A stretch of 64,000 nt of DNA, taken from NCBI GenBank assembly GCA_963966185.1, contig CAWZYM010000217.1:906501-970500 (forward strand). The letters are read 5' to 3'. The notes beneath the pieces were generated by a model. That model saw only the letters and a list, made by a program, of their open reading frames with translations, had not been told where the DNA came from and ran no database searches. A program made the position numbers and the translations under genes. This stretch comes from Rhabditoides inermis. Lineage: Eukaryota; Nematoda; Chromadorea; Rhabditida; Rhabditidae. Positions 34,080-43,652 of this stretch are shown piece after piece (within the stretch, counting starts at the first letter, position 1; each line of letters starts with the position of its first letter).

Positions 34080-35967
34080 TACCTCGCTAGCAGTGCATCT
34101 CTCGTCGCACTCGAACTGCAGTTGCCGCTCGATCAGCTGCCGCATTTTCTCGCTGCTCGAAGGAACGATGATCTGAACTTTTTTTCAATTAGTATGACGT
34201 CATGTCGAACTCGCCTTTCCATCGTACGTTAGCCGTCTGTCTGTCGAACAGTTCAGGTCGACAAGCGCCTAAAAATTGTGATCACTTCCATATAATCCAT
34301 ACATCCATAAAATCCATAAAATCCATAAACCCATAAAAAAATGTTATATTATACATCAATGACGTGTACCTTGTACAGTTCGTGATCGTTGAGGAGAGTG
34401 AAGTCCTTCTCGTGGGGACACGCTCCAGTCAGCATGAAGACGACGACACAGCCGAGGGCCCTGCGAGGGAGAGAGGGTGAGGGGAGAGAGAGAGAGAGAG
34501 AGAGAGGAGAGAAGGAGGGAGAAGGAGAGAGATGGCTGACCACGTATCGGTCTTGTCCGTGTATGCATTGGGATCGTCCATGAATGGTAGCAACTCGGGC
34601 GCAGCATGTAGAAGGGAGCGGCGATAGTGGGAGGCGGGCGCGTCTGTGGGGGTTCTTTCTCTCTCTCTCCTTCTCACACTCTCCCTCCCTCTGTCTTTCT
34701 CTCTCCTCTCTCCCCCCCTCTCTCTCTCTCTATCTCTCTCCTTCCCTCTATCTCTCATTCCACCTTCCCCGTTCCCTCCCTCACCCTCTTCCTCTTCCTC
34801 TTCCTCGAACAGATCCATCCCGAGATCCGTGCTCACTCCGAGGTCTGCCAGTCGAATCTCATCCGATAGAGTGATCAGCAGATTCGAAGCTGTTCATAAA
34901 AAAGGGTGTTGGAAGTTCATGCTGAAACCAACCTTGCAGGTTCTTGTGTATGACAGGTGGCTGTAGGTTGTGTAGGAAGTGGAGTGCTTCGGCCGCGTGT
35001 CGAGTGAACCGCGACACAGTCGCCTCGGAGAGGGGACCGGATGAGGTGACACGGTCCTCTACCTGAAGACGTACGTCGGTCTTACTTTCTTGTAAAATGT
35101 AATTATAAAGAAAAGTACTGACTGATCCCTGTGGCACGAATGTCCTCATCAGAAATATTCTCTCAGTGTCCATGAAGTAGCCGTAGAAGCGGGCAATACG
35201 GTCGTGTTTCAGCGAGTGGAAGAACTCCAGCTCCCCACAGAACTCGCGCAGCTTCTGAACCGGACAGGTAGACGTTATACGTTTCGAGGACAGGTATACG
35301 TTTCGTAAGCTCGTTAACAAAATATAATGTGCCAACCTTCTCCCTCTCTTGTGTGCTCCATGTCTCGAAGCAGTCCAGCTTCATCTTAGCCACCGTGTAC
35401 TCCCTTCGAACGGTTGTTATTGATTTTAACAATACAAAAACACAGTCATTTCTCACTTCATAGTGGTTTTGTGGAGGAACTTGTAGACCTTGCCGAACCG
35501 CGAACGACCCTTGGAGAGACGGGCTGGATGGTAAATTGAGAGTAAGAGAGGGGAGAGAAAGAGAGAGAAACGCCGAACCTATTTTAACCATGGTGCTCAT
35601 GAATCTGTCATCGAACTGTCCATGTGCGAAGTCTCCTCCGAACGAGGCTTGCGAGGGGACGGGCGAGAGATTGGGGCGGACTGAAATCGAGAAAAGCCCA
35701 TTCAACTGCAACTGGTGGAAGTGGAACACTCGAATCATACATACAGCGCAAAGAGAGCGAAGATGTTACCCAAAATTTCGTGCACAGGCTATCGAAAATG
35801 TAAACATAAAGATGATTACAACAAAGTGGTTCAATGGTTCGGAAAACGGAAAATCGACTCACGCGATACTGGGCAGGACTCGAGGCTATCCACCTCCTCC
35901 TCCTCCCCCTCCTCCTCGTCACTCTCCGCCAGATCCTCCAGAATGATCGCCGGCAGCTGGTGGTACA
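32594..35967 (-). CDS. MEKK-like pseudokinase with two C-terminal membrane helices
   Basis: The start codon is at 35965-35967 (MYHQLPAIILEDLAESDEEE, very acidic). The kinase domain follows: KGRSRFGKVYK (glycine loop with its second Gly replaced), YTVAKMKLD (beta-3 Lys kept), LKHDRIARFYGYF, VPQGSVSTFL, AAEALHFLHNL, VIHKNLQ where active kinases have HRDIK, NLLITLSDEIRLADLG (DFG changed to DLG), APELLPF and TWALGCVVVFMLTGACP. The HRD Asp is Asn, so catalysis is unlikely. The order and wording are nearest MAP3K2/3-type kinases. After a Ser/Pro-rich linker (33590-33730) and KKEKEQRPSEILPYLRW come two hydrophobic segments, AGSLFLLAFSVLFSIYLIY (about 33300) and GFIVLIALILLPILILLTTL (about 33050), then CCNNSCEKY and a tail ending FVRGVARLA. 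A membrane-tethered scaffold or receptor-like regulator is plausible. One intron appears to use a GC donor (about 34213). Confidence 0.82.
33735..34078. repeat. (GA)n-rich polypurine tract, about 340 bp
   Basis: An almost pure purine run on the plus strand with short (GAGC)n and (GACA)n interruptions, filling an intron of the pseudokinase gene. On the transcribed strand it is (CT)n directly after the donor gtagttctctctct. Confidence 0.97.
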
Positions 35968-36119
35968 TGGTTCTCGACTTGGTTCTCGACTGGTTTTCCA
36001 ACTGGTGCTCTCAAAGTCTCACTGCGCATCGGATCGATGCGAGAGCGCAGCGAGATAAGAACTCGCCTTATCTCGACGTCACCACACAAATCGCATTGTG
36101 TGGCAAATGAGCATACGCG

Positions 36120-36121
36120 TT

Positions 36122-36161
<40 letters not shown>

Positions 36162-36165
36162 ATCT
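36120..36165. repeat. (CT)n microsatellite in the divergent promoter region
   Basis: Lies between the divergently oriented pseudokinase (start at 35967, minus) and the ground-like gene (36585, plus), in a 617-bp shared upstream region. Confidence 0.9.
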
Positions 36166-36517
36166 CTCTCCTCGTCGGCTCAATGAAACGGTTTCTTCTT
36201 TCCGCGAGGTCGCCTACGAATCGGCTCTTACGTCCAAAATGATTAGCCCTCAATAGAGAGAATTGAGAAACGGGGTCACCTATATGTCATTTCTTCCTGG
36301 ATGCTTTCTTGCGACCAATAACGGGTCTATCAAACGCGGCGCGATTAGACGAATCCTGAAAAGACGACACAACTCTCGCTCTCTATCTGACAGGTTTCGC
36401 GATCCTCACAACAGAGGCTCGAGAAGGTGAGAGAGTGCGGGGAATCGAGAGCGCGCAGATGCCGGTCAATGATTGAGGATCAAACGTTAATTGGTCGAGA
36501 TGCGCGGAAAGGACGAG

Positions 36518-36525
36518 TATAAAAG
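36518..36525 (+). promoter_or_regulatory. TATA box of the ground-like gene
   Basis: TATAAAAG, 60 bp upstream of the start codon, which leaves room for a transcription start about 30 bp downstream and a short leader. Confidence 0.7.
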
Positions 36526-36584
36526 GGGGAGGAGACGGAGGAGAGACATGCACTTCTCCACTGCTCCACTGCTCCTCCTCCTCC

Positions 36585-36715
36585 ATGTCCCCCCTCCAGT
36601 GTCTGCTGCTCCTGGCTCTCGTGTCCGCCTGCTCCGCGTGTGCGGGACTCTTCGGAGGCGGCGGCGGAGGCTGCGGCGGCGGGTGCGAGTGCGGAAGGAG
36701 GAAGAGGTATGTGAC

Positions 36716-36757
<42 letters not shown>

Positions 36758-37167
36758 TCCTCTCTCACCACCTCCTCCAGGTCCACCTCCGAGTACCCGG
36801 AGTTCCACAACATTGCGGGCAAGGACGTCGACATCCTCTGCAACAGCCCCGACCTCAAGCGGATCATGCTGGATGTGGGTGATCGGCTTTGATAACGGAT
36901 AACCTAATCATAACGAGTAACTCAGCAAACAAGTGAGGCCCAATGTTTGTGATGTTACTTTACATTATAGAGGTTGTGTTTCAGAACATGTCGTCGACTG
37001 CCGACCTGTCGCGAGTGGCGATCTCGTCCCGCCTGGAGAGGGAGGGAGAGCGGTTCGTGGTCGTCTGCTCCTCCCATCCCTTCTCGTACGCAGTCCGACC
37101 GGACACTGAACTGTGCGGAGCCCGCAAGGGAGACCACTACTGTCACGCATTCGCACTCCAGCAGTGA
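36585..37167 (+). CDS. ground-like (GRL) domain secreted protein
   Basis: Three exons: 36585-36707, 36781-36873 and 36985-37167. The signal peptide MSPLQCLLLLALVSACSACA is followed by a glycine/cysteine segment (GLFGGGGGGCGGGCECG) and a dibasic site (RRKR). The ground-like domain contains DILCNSPDLKRIMLD, ERFVVVCSSHPFSYAV, TELCGARKGDHYCHAF and ends ALQQ. The Cys spacing fits the nematode ground-like family, which belongs to the warthog/groundhog hedgehog-related proteins without the Hint domain. The first two-exon layout places the mature domain after the basic site. It is likely secreted from hypodermal or glial cells. AATAAA follows at 37230. Confidence 0.87.
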
Positions 37168-37229
37168 CCGCGCCCCCGCTTCCCACACACACACACACAC
37201 CTTTGCTCCGTAGCTATAGAATACTGGTC

Positions 37230-37235
37230 AATAAA
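37230..37235 (+). terminator. polyadenylation signal of the ground-like gene
   Basis: AATAAA, 63 bp after the stop codon. Confidence 0.7.
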
Positions 37236-37948
37236 CATCATTCGATTTGAACGCCCTTGTTTACATTTTGCAGCAGTAGATTTAAATAAAACAAAACTAT
37301 CTCTTTATCTTTCTGTTTCTTTTCGCTTTCTTTCTCTCTTTCTGTCTCTCACGCTCTCCCAACTCCGAAATAATATGTAAGATGAACTTAAGCTTGCACA
37401 TGACGTACATGACGTTGTTTGCATGTTTTGGGTGCACATCAAGTTTACTAAACTGAATTCACAAACAACATTCTTCACATACCTATAGATGACAAATGTA
37501 TATGGAGGCACTTGTTTCCCTGTTCGCAGAGAGTGTTTCTAGTTTGCTGTCTTTGGTTTTTGTGACTGTTGTGTGGAATAACAAAAGATCGGATCGAGGA
37601 TATGGAAAGAGAAAGAGAAAGCAGTGACGAAACAGTGGGGAAACTACTGGAAAGATTAGTCATCGAGTCATCGAACCAGTCAAAAATTGTGATACGCTTA
37701 TACCTGATAACCATAAAACTGATTTACTAACTTCACATGAATCAGTAGCGTCTTGAAGCTTCAATATCTTGTGACAACAAGTGTAAAGTCTGTAGTGTGT
37801 TTCTAACTGAAGATGAACCTGCGGTATGAGATGTTTGATCCATACAGAGAACACAGGCTATAAAAAGTCTGCACTAGATTATCACACTCACGCACTCACG
37901 CAGACGGCAGCATGGGTGGAACGCACTCGGCCGTTTCTTGTCCCTCTC

Positions 37949-37981
<33 letters not shown>

Positions 37982-38108
37982 TTCTCTTTCTCCCTCTCTC
38001 TCCCTTCCTCCGACCGGTATCCCTCCTAGGTATGTCTACTCGACTCGCTATTCCGTCCGCGCATTCCTTCCTCCTCCTTCTTTCTCTCTCTCCCCGCCCC
38101 TCGCCGTC

Positions 38109-38116
38109 TATAAAAG
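38109..38116 (+). promoter_or_regulatory. TATA box of the cuticle collagen gene
   Basis: TATAAAAG about 190 bp upstream of the ATG. The intervening stretch would hold a leader exon and a small intron ending in tttgcag. Confidence 0.65.
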
Positions 38117-38307
38117 ACCAGCCGCCGGAAAGCGACTAATCCACTCCCACCATTCGCACAGCGTGTTTACTGCCTATTTACTGGTGAACGACTTTGTGCA
38201 TTGCTCCTGTACCATCACTGTGTTTGTGTAGTATATTTTGCTATTTCATGCATCATGTTTTTATTAGATGTTCCTGTCGACAATATGTGATTCCCTCTTT
38301 GCAGGCG

Positions 38308-39798
38308 ATGTTGTCGGCTCACTCGGCGGGCCTTCTGGCCTGTGCCGTTTCCATCGGATCCCTCGCACTCACTATGCTATACTTACCTGCACTTGTCATG
38401 AAGATCAACGGCATCAATGATCAGGTATATCCCCCGTACTCCTTTCTCACTACCGTACACCTACCGTATACCTTGCAGCTGCGTGTGGATTCGGAGGAGT
38501 TCCGAGTGATGGCTGATGTGACGTGGGGGGAGCTGGTGAAGCAGCGGGGCAGTGGCAGACAGAGGAGGCAGACATATGATGGAGAGCAGCCCAAGAAGAC
38601 CTACGCACTCCACACCGCCTACGCCAAGGAGGACCAGTTCGTCGAGGCTCACTCGCAGCCCACCTGCAGTCAGTAACGTCTCTATTCATATCTCAACTTC
38701 ATCATCTTCTGATTCACTGTGCAATCAACGCGTTATACATTATTTCTATTTCAGACTGCAACGCGCACAACTCTTGCCCGCCCGGACCGCCCGGAGCTCC
38801 CGGAAAGCCGGTGGGTGGAAAGACGTGAAAGTGAGAGAGGATCAGTGTGAGAGTGGCACTAATCGGTGGTCGATACGCGCGTCCTCTGTCGTAGAGTGAG
38901 CGTGGCCGCGCGCCGCAGACCGGTTCCCCCCTCCATACCCGAAGAAGGAGTGTGCGCGAGGGTGGAACGATGTCGCACCTCCTCGAACACAAACCTAATC
39001 ATCATGCATTACTCAATGTGAACGTAATTCTTTATAGGGTCTGGACGGTGAGGCTGGATCGAACGGAGCCCCCGGATCGCCTGGACTGGCAGGAATTGCG
39101 CCTCCCGTCACGATTGACCCGAACCAGGGCTGTCGAGTGTGCCCCCATGGACCCCGCGGACTGCCCGGCTCCCCCGGAGAACCCGGACCCGCTGGACAGA
39201 TGGGCGGACCCGGCAACCCCGGACGTCCCGGAGAGACCGGACGGGAAGGCTACCCCGGAAACCCCGGAATCCCCGGAGAGCCCGGAAAGTCCGGAAAGGT
39301 GGGAGAGCAGGGACCGCCAGGACGCGACGGCACCCGCGGCGAGAAGGGTCCGCAGGGACCGAAGGGAGAGGTGGGACCGGCCGGACAGAAGGGACCCGAG
39401 GGATACCCGGGACAAGACGGGCAGAGGGGACAGGACGGGGAGATGGGAGCTGCGGGGCCCATGGGCATGCCCGGACAGCAGGGAGAGCCCGGACACCCCG
39501 GACTCATCGGAACTCCCGGTAGGCCTCTCTCTCTCTCTATCTCTATCTCTCTCTGTCTCTCTGTCTCTCTGTCTCTCTCTCTCATCGCCTCCTTGCAGGT
39601 CTTCCCGGCCCGGATGGCCAGTACTGCAAGTGTCCGGAGCGATCTGCGGGCGTGGCCCGTCCGCCGCCCGCCACTCAGCCCTACGTGGCTGCGTCTGCCC
39701 CTCCCGCCTACTCGCCCGAGCCCCAGCAGCCATCGTACTCGGTCGACGAGGCTGTCGAAGCGCCCCGCAACCCATACCGGAAGTGGAAGTGGCTATAA
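38308..39798 (+). CDS. nematode cuticle collagen
   Basis: The start MLSAHSAGLLACAVSIGSLA is the N-terminal cuticle-collagen domain with its single hydrophobic segment, continuing TMLYLPALVMKINGINDQ, LRVDSEEFRVMADVTWGEL. A subtilisin-type processing site GRQRR follows. Cys-containing spacers (NCNAHNSCPPGPPG) flank the Gly-X-Y blocks, which run through GLDGEAGSNGAPGSPG, a break at IAPPVTIDPNQGCRVCP, and a long block ending LIGTPG. A further short exon adds LPGPDGQYCKC and a proline-rich tail ending YRKWKWL. Exons begin at 38308, 38480, 38754, 39038 and 39600. Each trimer is secreted by the hypodermis and cross-linked into cuticle. The intron before the last exon is a (CT)n tract. AATAAA at 39833. 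Confidence 0.97.
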
Positions 39799-39832
39799 AC
39801 TACAGTACCCCCGAGTGCTTGAACATCGTAAT

Positions 39833-39838
39833 AATAAA
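39833..39838 (+). terminator. polyadenylation signal of the collagen gene
   Basis: AATAAA, 35 bp after the stop codon. Confidence 0.7.
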
Positions 39839-40007
39839 CGCTTTGCATTCCAGATACATTTTGTTTGTGATGTTTCATGGGGTTACTACCGGTAACTTGG
39901 GCATCATACCATGTGCTTTGTTGTGTCTTGTGGCCAACTACCCCTTTATCTGTGTTTGGATTTTGGATTGTCGATAAGATACGACGGTCACTCGCCCGGC
40001 CGCAGCC

Positions 40008-41307
40008 ATGCGAGACGCCCTTTTCCTATTACTCATTCCACTTTCCACCTCACTCGCCCTCAATTTCTGCGAGTCGTCGCTTGACGCGAATCGCGCGTCC
40101 GCGACTGGTCGCGCGCGAGTGCGAGTGATCGGCGGGCGAGTGGCTGACGACGCGCGATGGCCCGCGCAGGCGCTGCTATACACATTCAACAGCGAGGGTT
40201 ATGGTGAGACATGAACAATTATGTTATGGTGTTATGTTGTATAGGAATGATGTGCGGGGCGACGATTCTGGACGAGAGATGGCTGCTGACTGCCGGACAC
40301 TGCATCATGTGAGTGACACTGGCAGTTAGACAGACGGTTAGAGAAGCATTCCGTAATGCTAGAATTCAGCTCGAACATCTCTCGCGCATTCGTCCGGGTT
40401 GGTGTCTCTTCGATCGATGACTACGAGAGGACACTGGAAATTGCGATGACAGTTGTCCATCCACGCTTCTCCATGCACACCATACACCACGATATTGCAC
40501 TCGTAAAGGTGAATTGAACTTATTGTTTTAAAATGATTGATATGGGATAGTGAAAGTTGACAGCGTGTTCTAGACCGTGTCCTCCATCCGTTTCTCTCCT
40601 CGAGTGCAGGCAGTGTGTCTTCGGAGAGACGACAGCGATGTGCTCTCAGCTGCCCCGACAGTAGTCGCCACCGGATTCGGACTACATATAGGTACGCGTT
40701 TTCTGTATTCATGTCTTTGAAATCATGAACTTGTTCAGATTCCCAAACGTTCTTCACTGTGTCGCTCTCCCCATCCGACGTCCTTCTCGAAACGGAGATG
40801 CCCATCATACCGCGCCAGCAGTGCCAGTTAGTATTTGTCCTTTCTGTTTTGAATGTTACATGTTTCATTTACTCTTCAGAAAACAATGGGATCTACTTTC
40901 GAACCACTAGTATTCAATAGGCAGTAAGCAGATCTGCGCTGGATCGTACGCCCATGGCACTGCGCCGGTAAACTACTATATTACTTTCATTTTTGTAAAC
41001 GGTACTATACCTGAAATTAGGGCGACAGTGGCGGTCCTCTGATGGCGCTATACGGTGACACCTACTATCAAGTGGGCATCACTTCGTACGGAGCTGACGG
41101 AAGCGGACTCATCGATCAGAAAACGTATCCAGGTGAGAGGGAACCGTATCCCAGGTACGTATAAGGGAAAGGTATATTGCAGGTGTGTACACTCGGGTGT
41201 CGGCCTACGTCCCGTGGATTGAGCAAGTGATCGCCTCTTCCCCCTCTTCTCCATCCGCCCACGCAATTCCCGCCATAATAGCCCTCGTCTACGGGTTCAT
41301 GAACTGA
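40008..41307 (+). CDS. chymotrypsin-fold (S1) serine protease with altered S1 pocket and hydrophobic tail
   Basis: The signal peptide MRDALFLLLIPLSTSLALNF is followed by the activation site VRVIGGRVADDARWPAQ, MMCGATILDERWLLTAGHC (catalytic His), HHDIALVK (Asp) and PGDSGGPLM (Ser). The triad is complete, so the enzyme should be active. Exons include 40008-40201, 40243-40309, 40364-40509, 40574-40690, 40738-40830, about 40919-40968, 41021-41131 and 41182-41307. Between KQICAG and GDSGGP the sequence is SYAHGTAP, so the specificity position 189 is Gly rather than Asp (trypsin), and Cys191 is missing. Its partner Cys220 is also missing in SYGADGSGLIDQ. The C-terminus after VPWIEQVI is serine/proline-rich and then hydrophobic (AIPAIIALVYGFMN), possibly a GPI or membrane signal. 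It is not trypsin-specific in cleavage. Confidence 0.93.
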
Positions 41308-41595
41308 ATATTGATTGACTTCTAGTATTGTGTCAGAGCTTCGATAAACCCCGGTCACTTCGTAGATGGGTTTAGGCTGCAAGTCTTGTTGGATCCATGA
41401 CGATCGTCTATTCGTGCGGGTCTTCTCGTGCCATCCTCTACCAGTTGCTTCCGTATATCGGATGCAGTCTTCTCGTCTTCTCGTCGCACGATTCTTTCTT
41501 CTTCGGCCAGAGTACCAGTAGACACCAATCGAGATTCAGCTAGCAACAATTATTCTCCCCGTGTTACTCTCCCCCTTCTCCCCCTTTCTCTCACT

Positions 41596-42100
41596 AGAGA
41601 GAAAGAGAGAAAGAGAGAAAGAGAGAAAGAGAGAAAGAGAGAAAGAGAGAAAAGAAGAGAAAGAGAGAAAGAGAGAAAGAGAGAAAGAGAGAAAGAGAGA
41701 AAGAGAGAAAGAGAGAAAGAGAGAAAGAGAGAAAGAGAGAAAGAGAGAAAGAGAGAAAGAGAGAAAGAGAGAAGAGAGGAAAGAGAGAGAAGAAAGAGAG
41801 AAAGAGAGAAAGAGAGAAAGAGAGAGAAAGAGAGAAAGAGAGAAAGAGAAAGAGAGAAAGAGAGAAAGAGAGAAAGAGAGAAAGAGAGAAAGAGAGAAAG
41901 AGAGAAAGAGAGAAAGAGAGAAAGAGAGAAAGAGAGAAAGAGAGAAAGAGAGAAAGAGAGAAAGAGAGAAAGAGAGAAAGAGAGAAAGAGAGAAAGAGAA
42001 AGAGAGAAAGAGAGAAAGAGAGAAAGAGAGAAGAGAGAAAGAGAGACAGAGAGACAGAGAGACAGAGAGACAGAGAGACAGAGAGACAGAGAGACAGAGT
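41596..42100. repeat. (GAGAAA)n/(GACAGA)n polypurine satellite, about 500 bp
   Basis: Nearly pure purine on the plus strand. The main unit is the hexamer GAGAAA, with phase slips, and changes at about 42045 to GAGACA repeats. Both strands give long but meaningless open frames (Lys/Glu/Arg or Ser/Leu/Phe). Confidence 0.97.
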
Positions 42101-42158
42101 ATGCGCCTTGTGCCTTGTCCCTTGTTTTGATCCAGAGAACAGACTACTCACGAGCATG

Positions 42159-42341
42159 GGGCAAGCGGACTAGAGAACAGTAGAGATAAGAGAAGAGAGG
42201 ACCCGTGGTGGGGGGCCAGTATTCGTGAGAGAGAGGGGAGGAGTGAGTGTGCGAGTGGCGGAAGCTAGACGAACACCGGCGACAACACGCAGTCATCGTC
42301 AACCACACTGCACGAAGACGCAACCTCAACCATCGCGGGTT

Positions 42342-42342
<1 letters not shown>
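42159..42342 (-). repeat. dispersed repeat of about 180 bp, copy B (inverse of 24561-24740)
   Basis: The minus strand reads acccgcgatggttgaggttg and onwards to tagtccgcttgcccc, as at 24561. One clear difference is in the stretch tggcccccagtcacgggtc. Both copies are directly followed or preceded by (GA/CT)n. Confidence 0.8.
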
Positions 42343-42392
<50 letters not shown>

Positions 42393-42791
42393 GAGAGAGA
42401 GATAGAAAGAGAGAGGGAGGGAGGGAGGGAGAAAGGGAGAGAAAGGGAGAGGGAGAAAGAGAGAGGGAGAAGGAGAGATGGAGAGAAGGAGAAAGAAAAA
42501 ATATAGAGGGAGAAAGAGAGAGGCGAGCCAGCAATCCACCGTTCACTACCTACCATGTCACCCAGCCGTCTATCCCCCCACCCTCACTCATGTACTTTTG
42601 ACTGTCGGGTCGGCCAATTCGTCAATAAACAAATATTTATTACAATACTATCATACAAACTATGCATAAAATAAATTATGAATCTGATCTTTCGCGAGGG
42701 GCAGTAAAACAAAACATAATATCACAATTCTGAATAAACAGGCACTATTGAACAACAGAACAATATGTAGAACGACGTCATCCGGTTGACG

Positions 42792-43602
42792 TCACGCGAA
42801 TCGACTAGCAGCAGGTGCGAGAACAATCGGCTCGTCCCACTTCTCGAACACATTCCTCTTTTCGACTCTGCGTCTCTGTCGGGGCGGCAGTACCTGTCTG
42901 CTCTTGCCGTCTGCACTGTGGCAGGGACAGGTGCGGCCTCCCTTGTCGCACTCCATGTGCATGAGATGGCCGCACTCCAGCACGTATGCCGCCCTGTCCA
43001 TGCCTCCTCCACACAGGATGCAACAGGGGGCCACGCAGCGGGCAGAACGGGCCGCGGACAGAGTCGACAGACCAGAAAGGACAGCCCACGTCTCGCACTC
43101 CTGCACACGCAGAACACCCTCCAACTGGTGAGAGTCGAAGCGACACGACGACAGCATCGACGAGATGAGGACGCCGTGCTCACTGCAAATGGAGCAGGGT
43201 GAGAGAGGGAAAGGGTGAGAGAGGGAGAGAAGGGGGAGAGGGGGAGCGGGAGAGGAGAGAGGGAGAGAAGGATGAGAGAGGGAGACGCACCCGTATGTGG
43301 CCGCTGCGAAGTGGGGCAGGGCGCATAGCTGTGTGAGGAGCTCGGCCGCGTGTTCGCTGCCCTCCTCCAGAATGCGGGAAGTGAGCGACGACAGGCGAGA
43401 CAGCAACACTGCACAACCGAGTATAGTTGAACAACCACTAACAACGCCGATTCAAGCGAAACCAATACTTGCCATGCTCGCCCTCTCCTCCTTCTCCTCT
43501 TTGTGACTGCTCCACCACCTCGCGGAACACTCGCATCATCCAGTGCTGCTCTCGAGCCTCGGCAGAGTGAGAGCGACAGAACGACAGGACAGAGTCGACT
43601 GA

Positions 43603-43652
<50 letters not shown>

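Larger units (their letters stand above)
37168..38307. other. intergenic; 3' UTR of the ground-like gene and collagen promoter with leader
   Basis: A polyadenylation signal lies at 37230. From 37240 to 37900 no gene is evident. A (CT)n tract is at 37940-38010 and a TATA box at 38109. An acceptor-like tttgcag at 38298-38304, four bases before the collagen ATG, indicates a spliced 5' leader or a trans-splice site. Confidence 0.5.
41308..42791. other. gene-free region between the protease and VPS8
   Basis: Dominated by the polypurine tract 41596-42100, the inverted dispersed repeat 42159-42342 and a second (GA)n tract at 42343-42525. The AT-rich end 42630-42780 should hold the VPS8 3' UTR (minus-strand AATAAA-like motifs near 42670). 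Confidence 0.6.

Noticed and set aside
33588..34145. 185-codon minus-strand frame rich in Ser/Leu
   Set aside because: It joins two real pseudokinase exons through a (CT)n intron; the middle is intronic.
39032..39775. Long frames in the other frames and opposite strand of the collagen gene
   Set aside because: Shadows of the GC-rich Gly-X-Y coding sequence.
41428..42183. Open frames of 187-251 codons on both strands rich in Lys/Glu/Arg or Ser/Leu
   Set aside because: They are translations of the (GAGAAA)n tract and have no other support.
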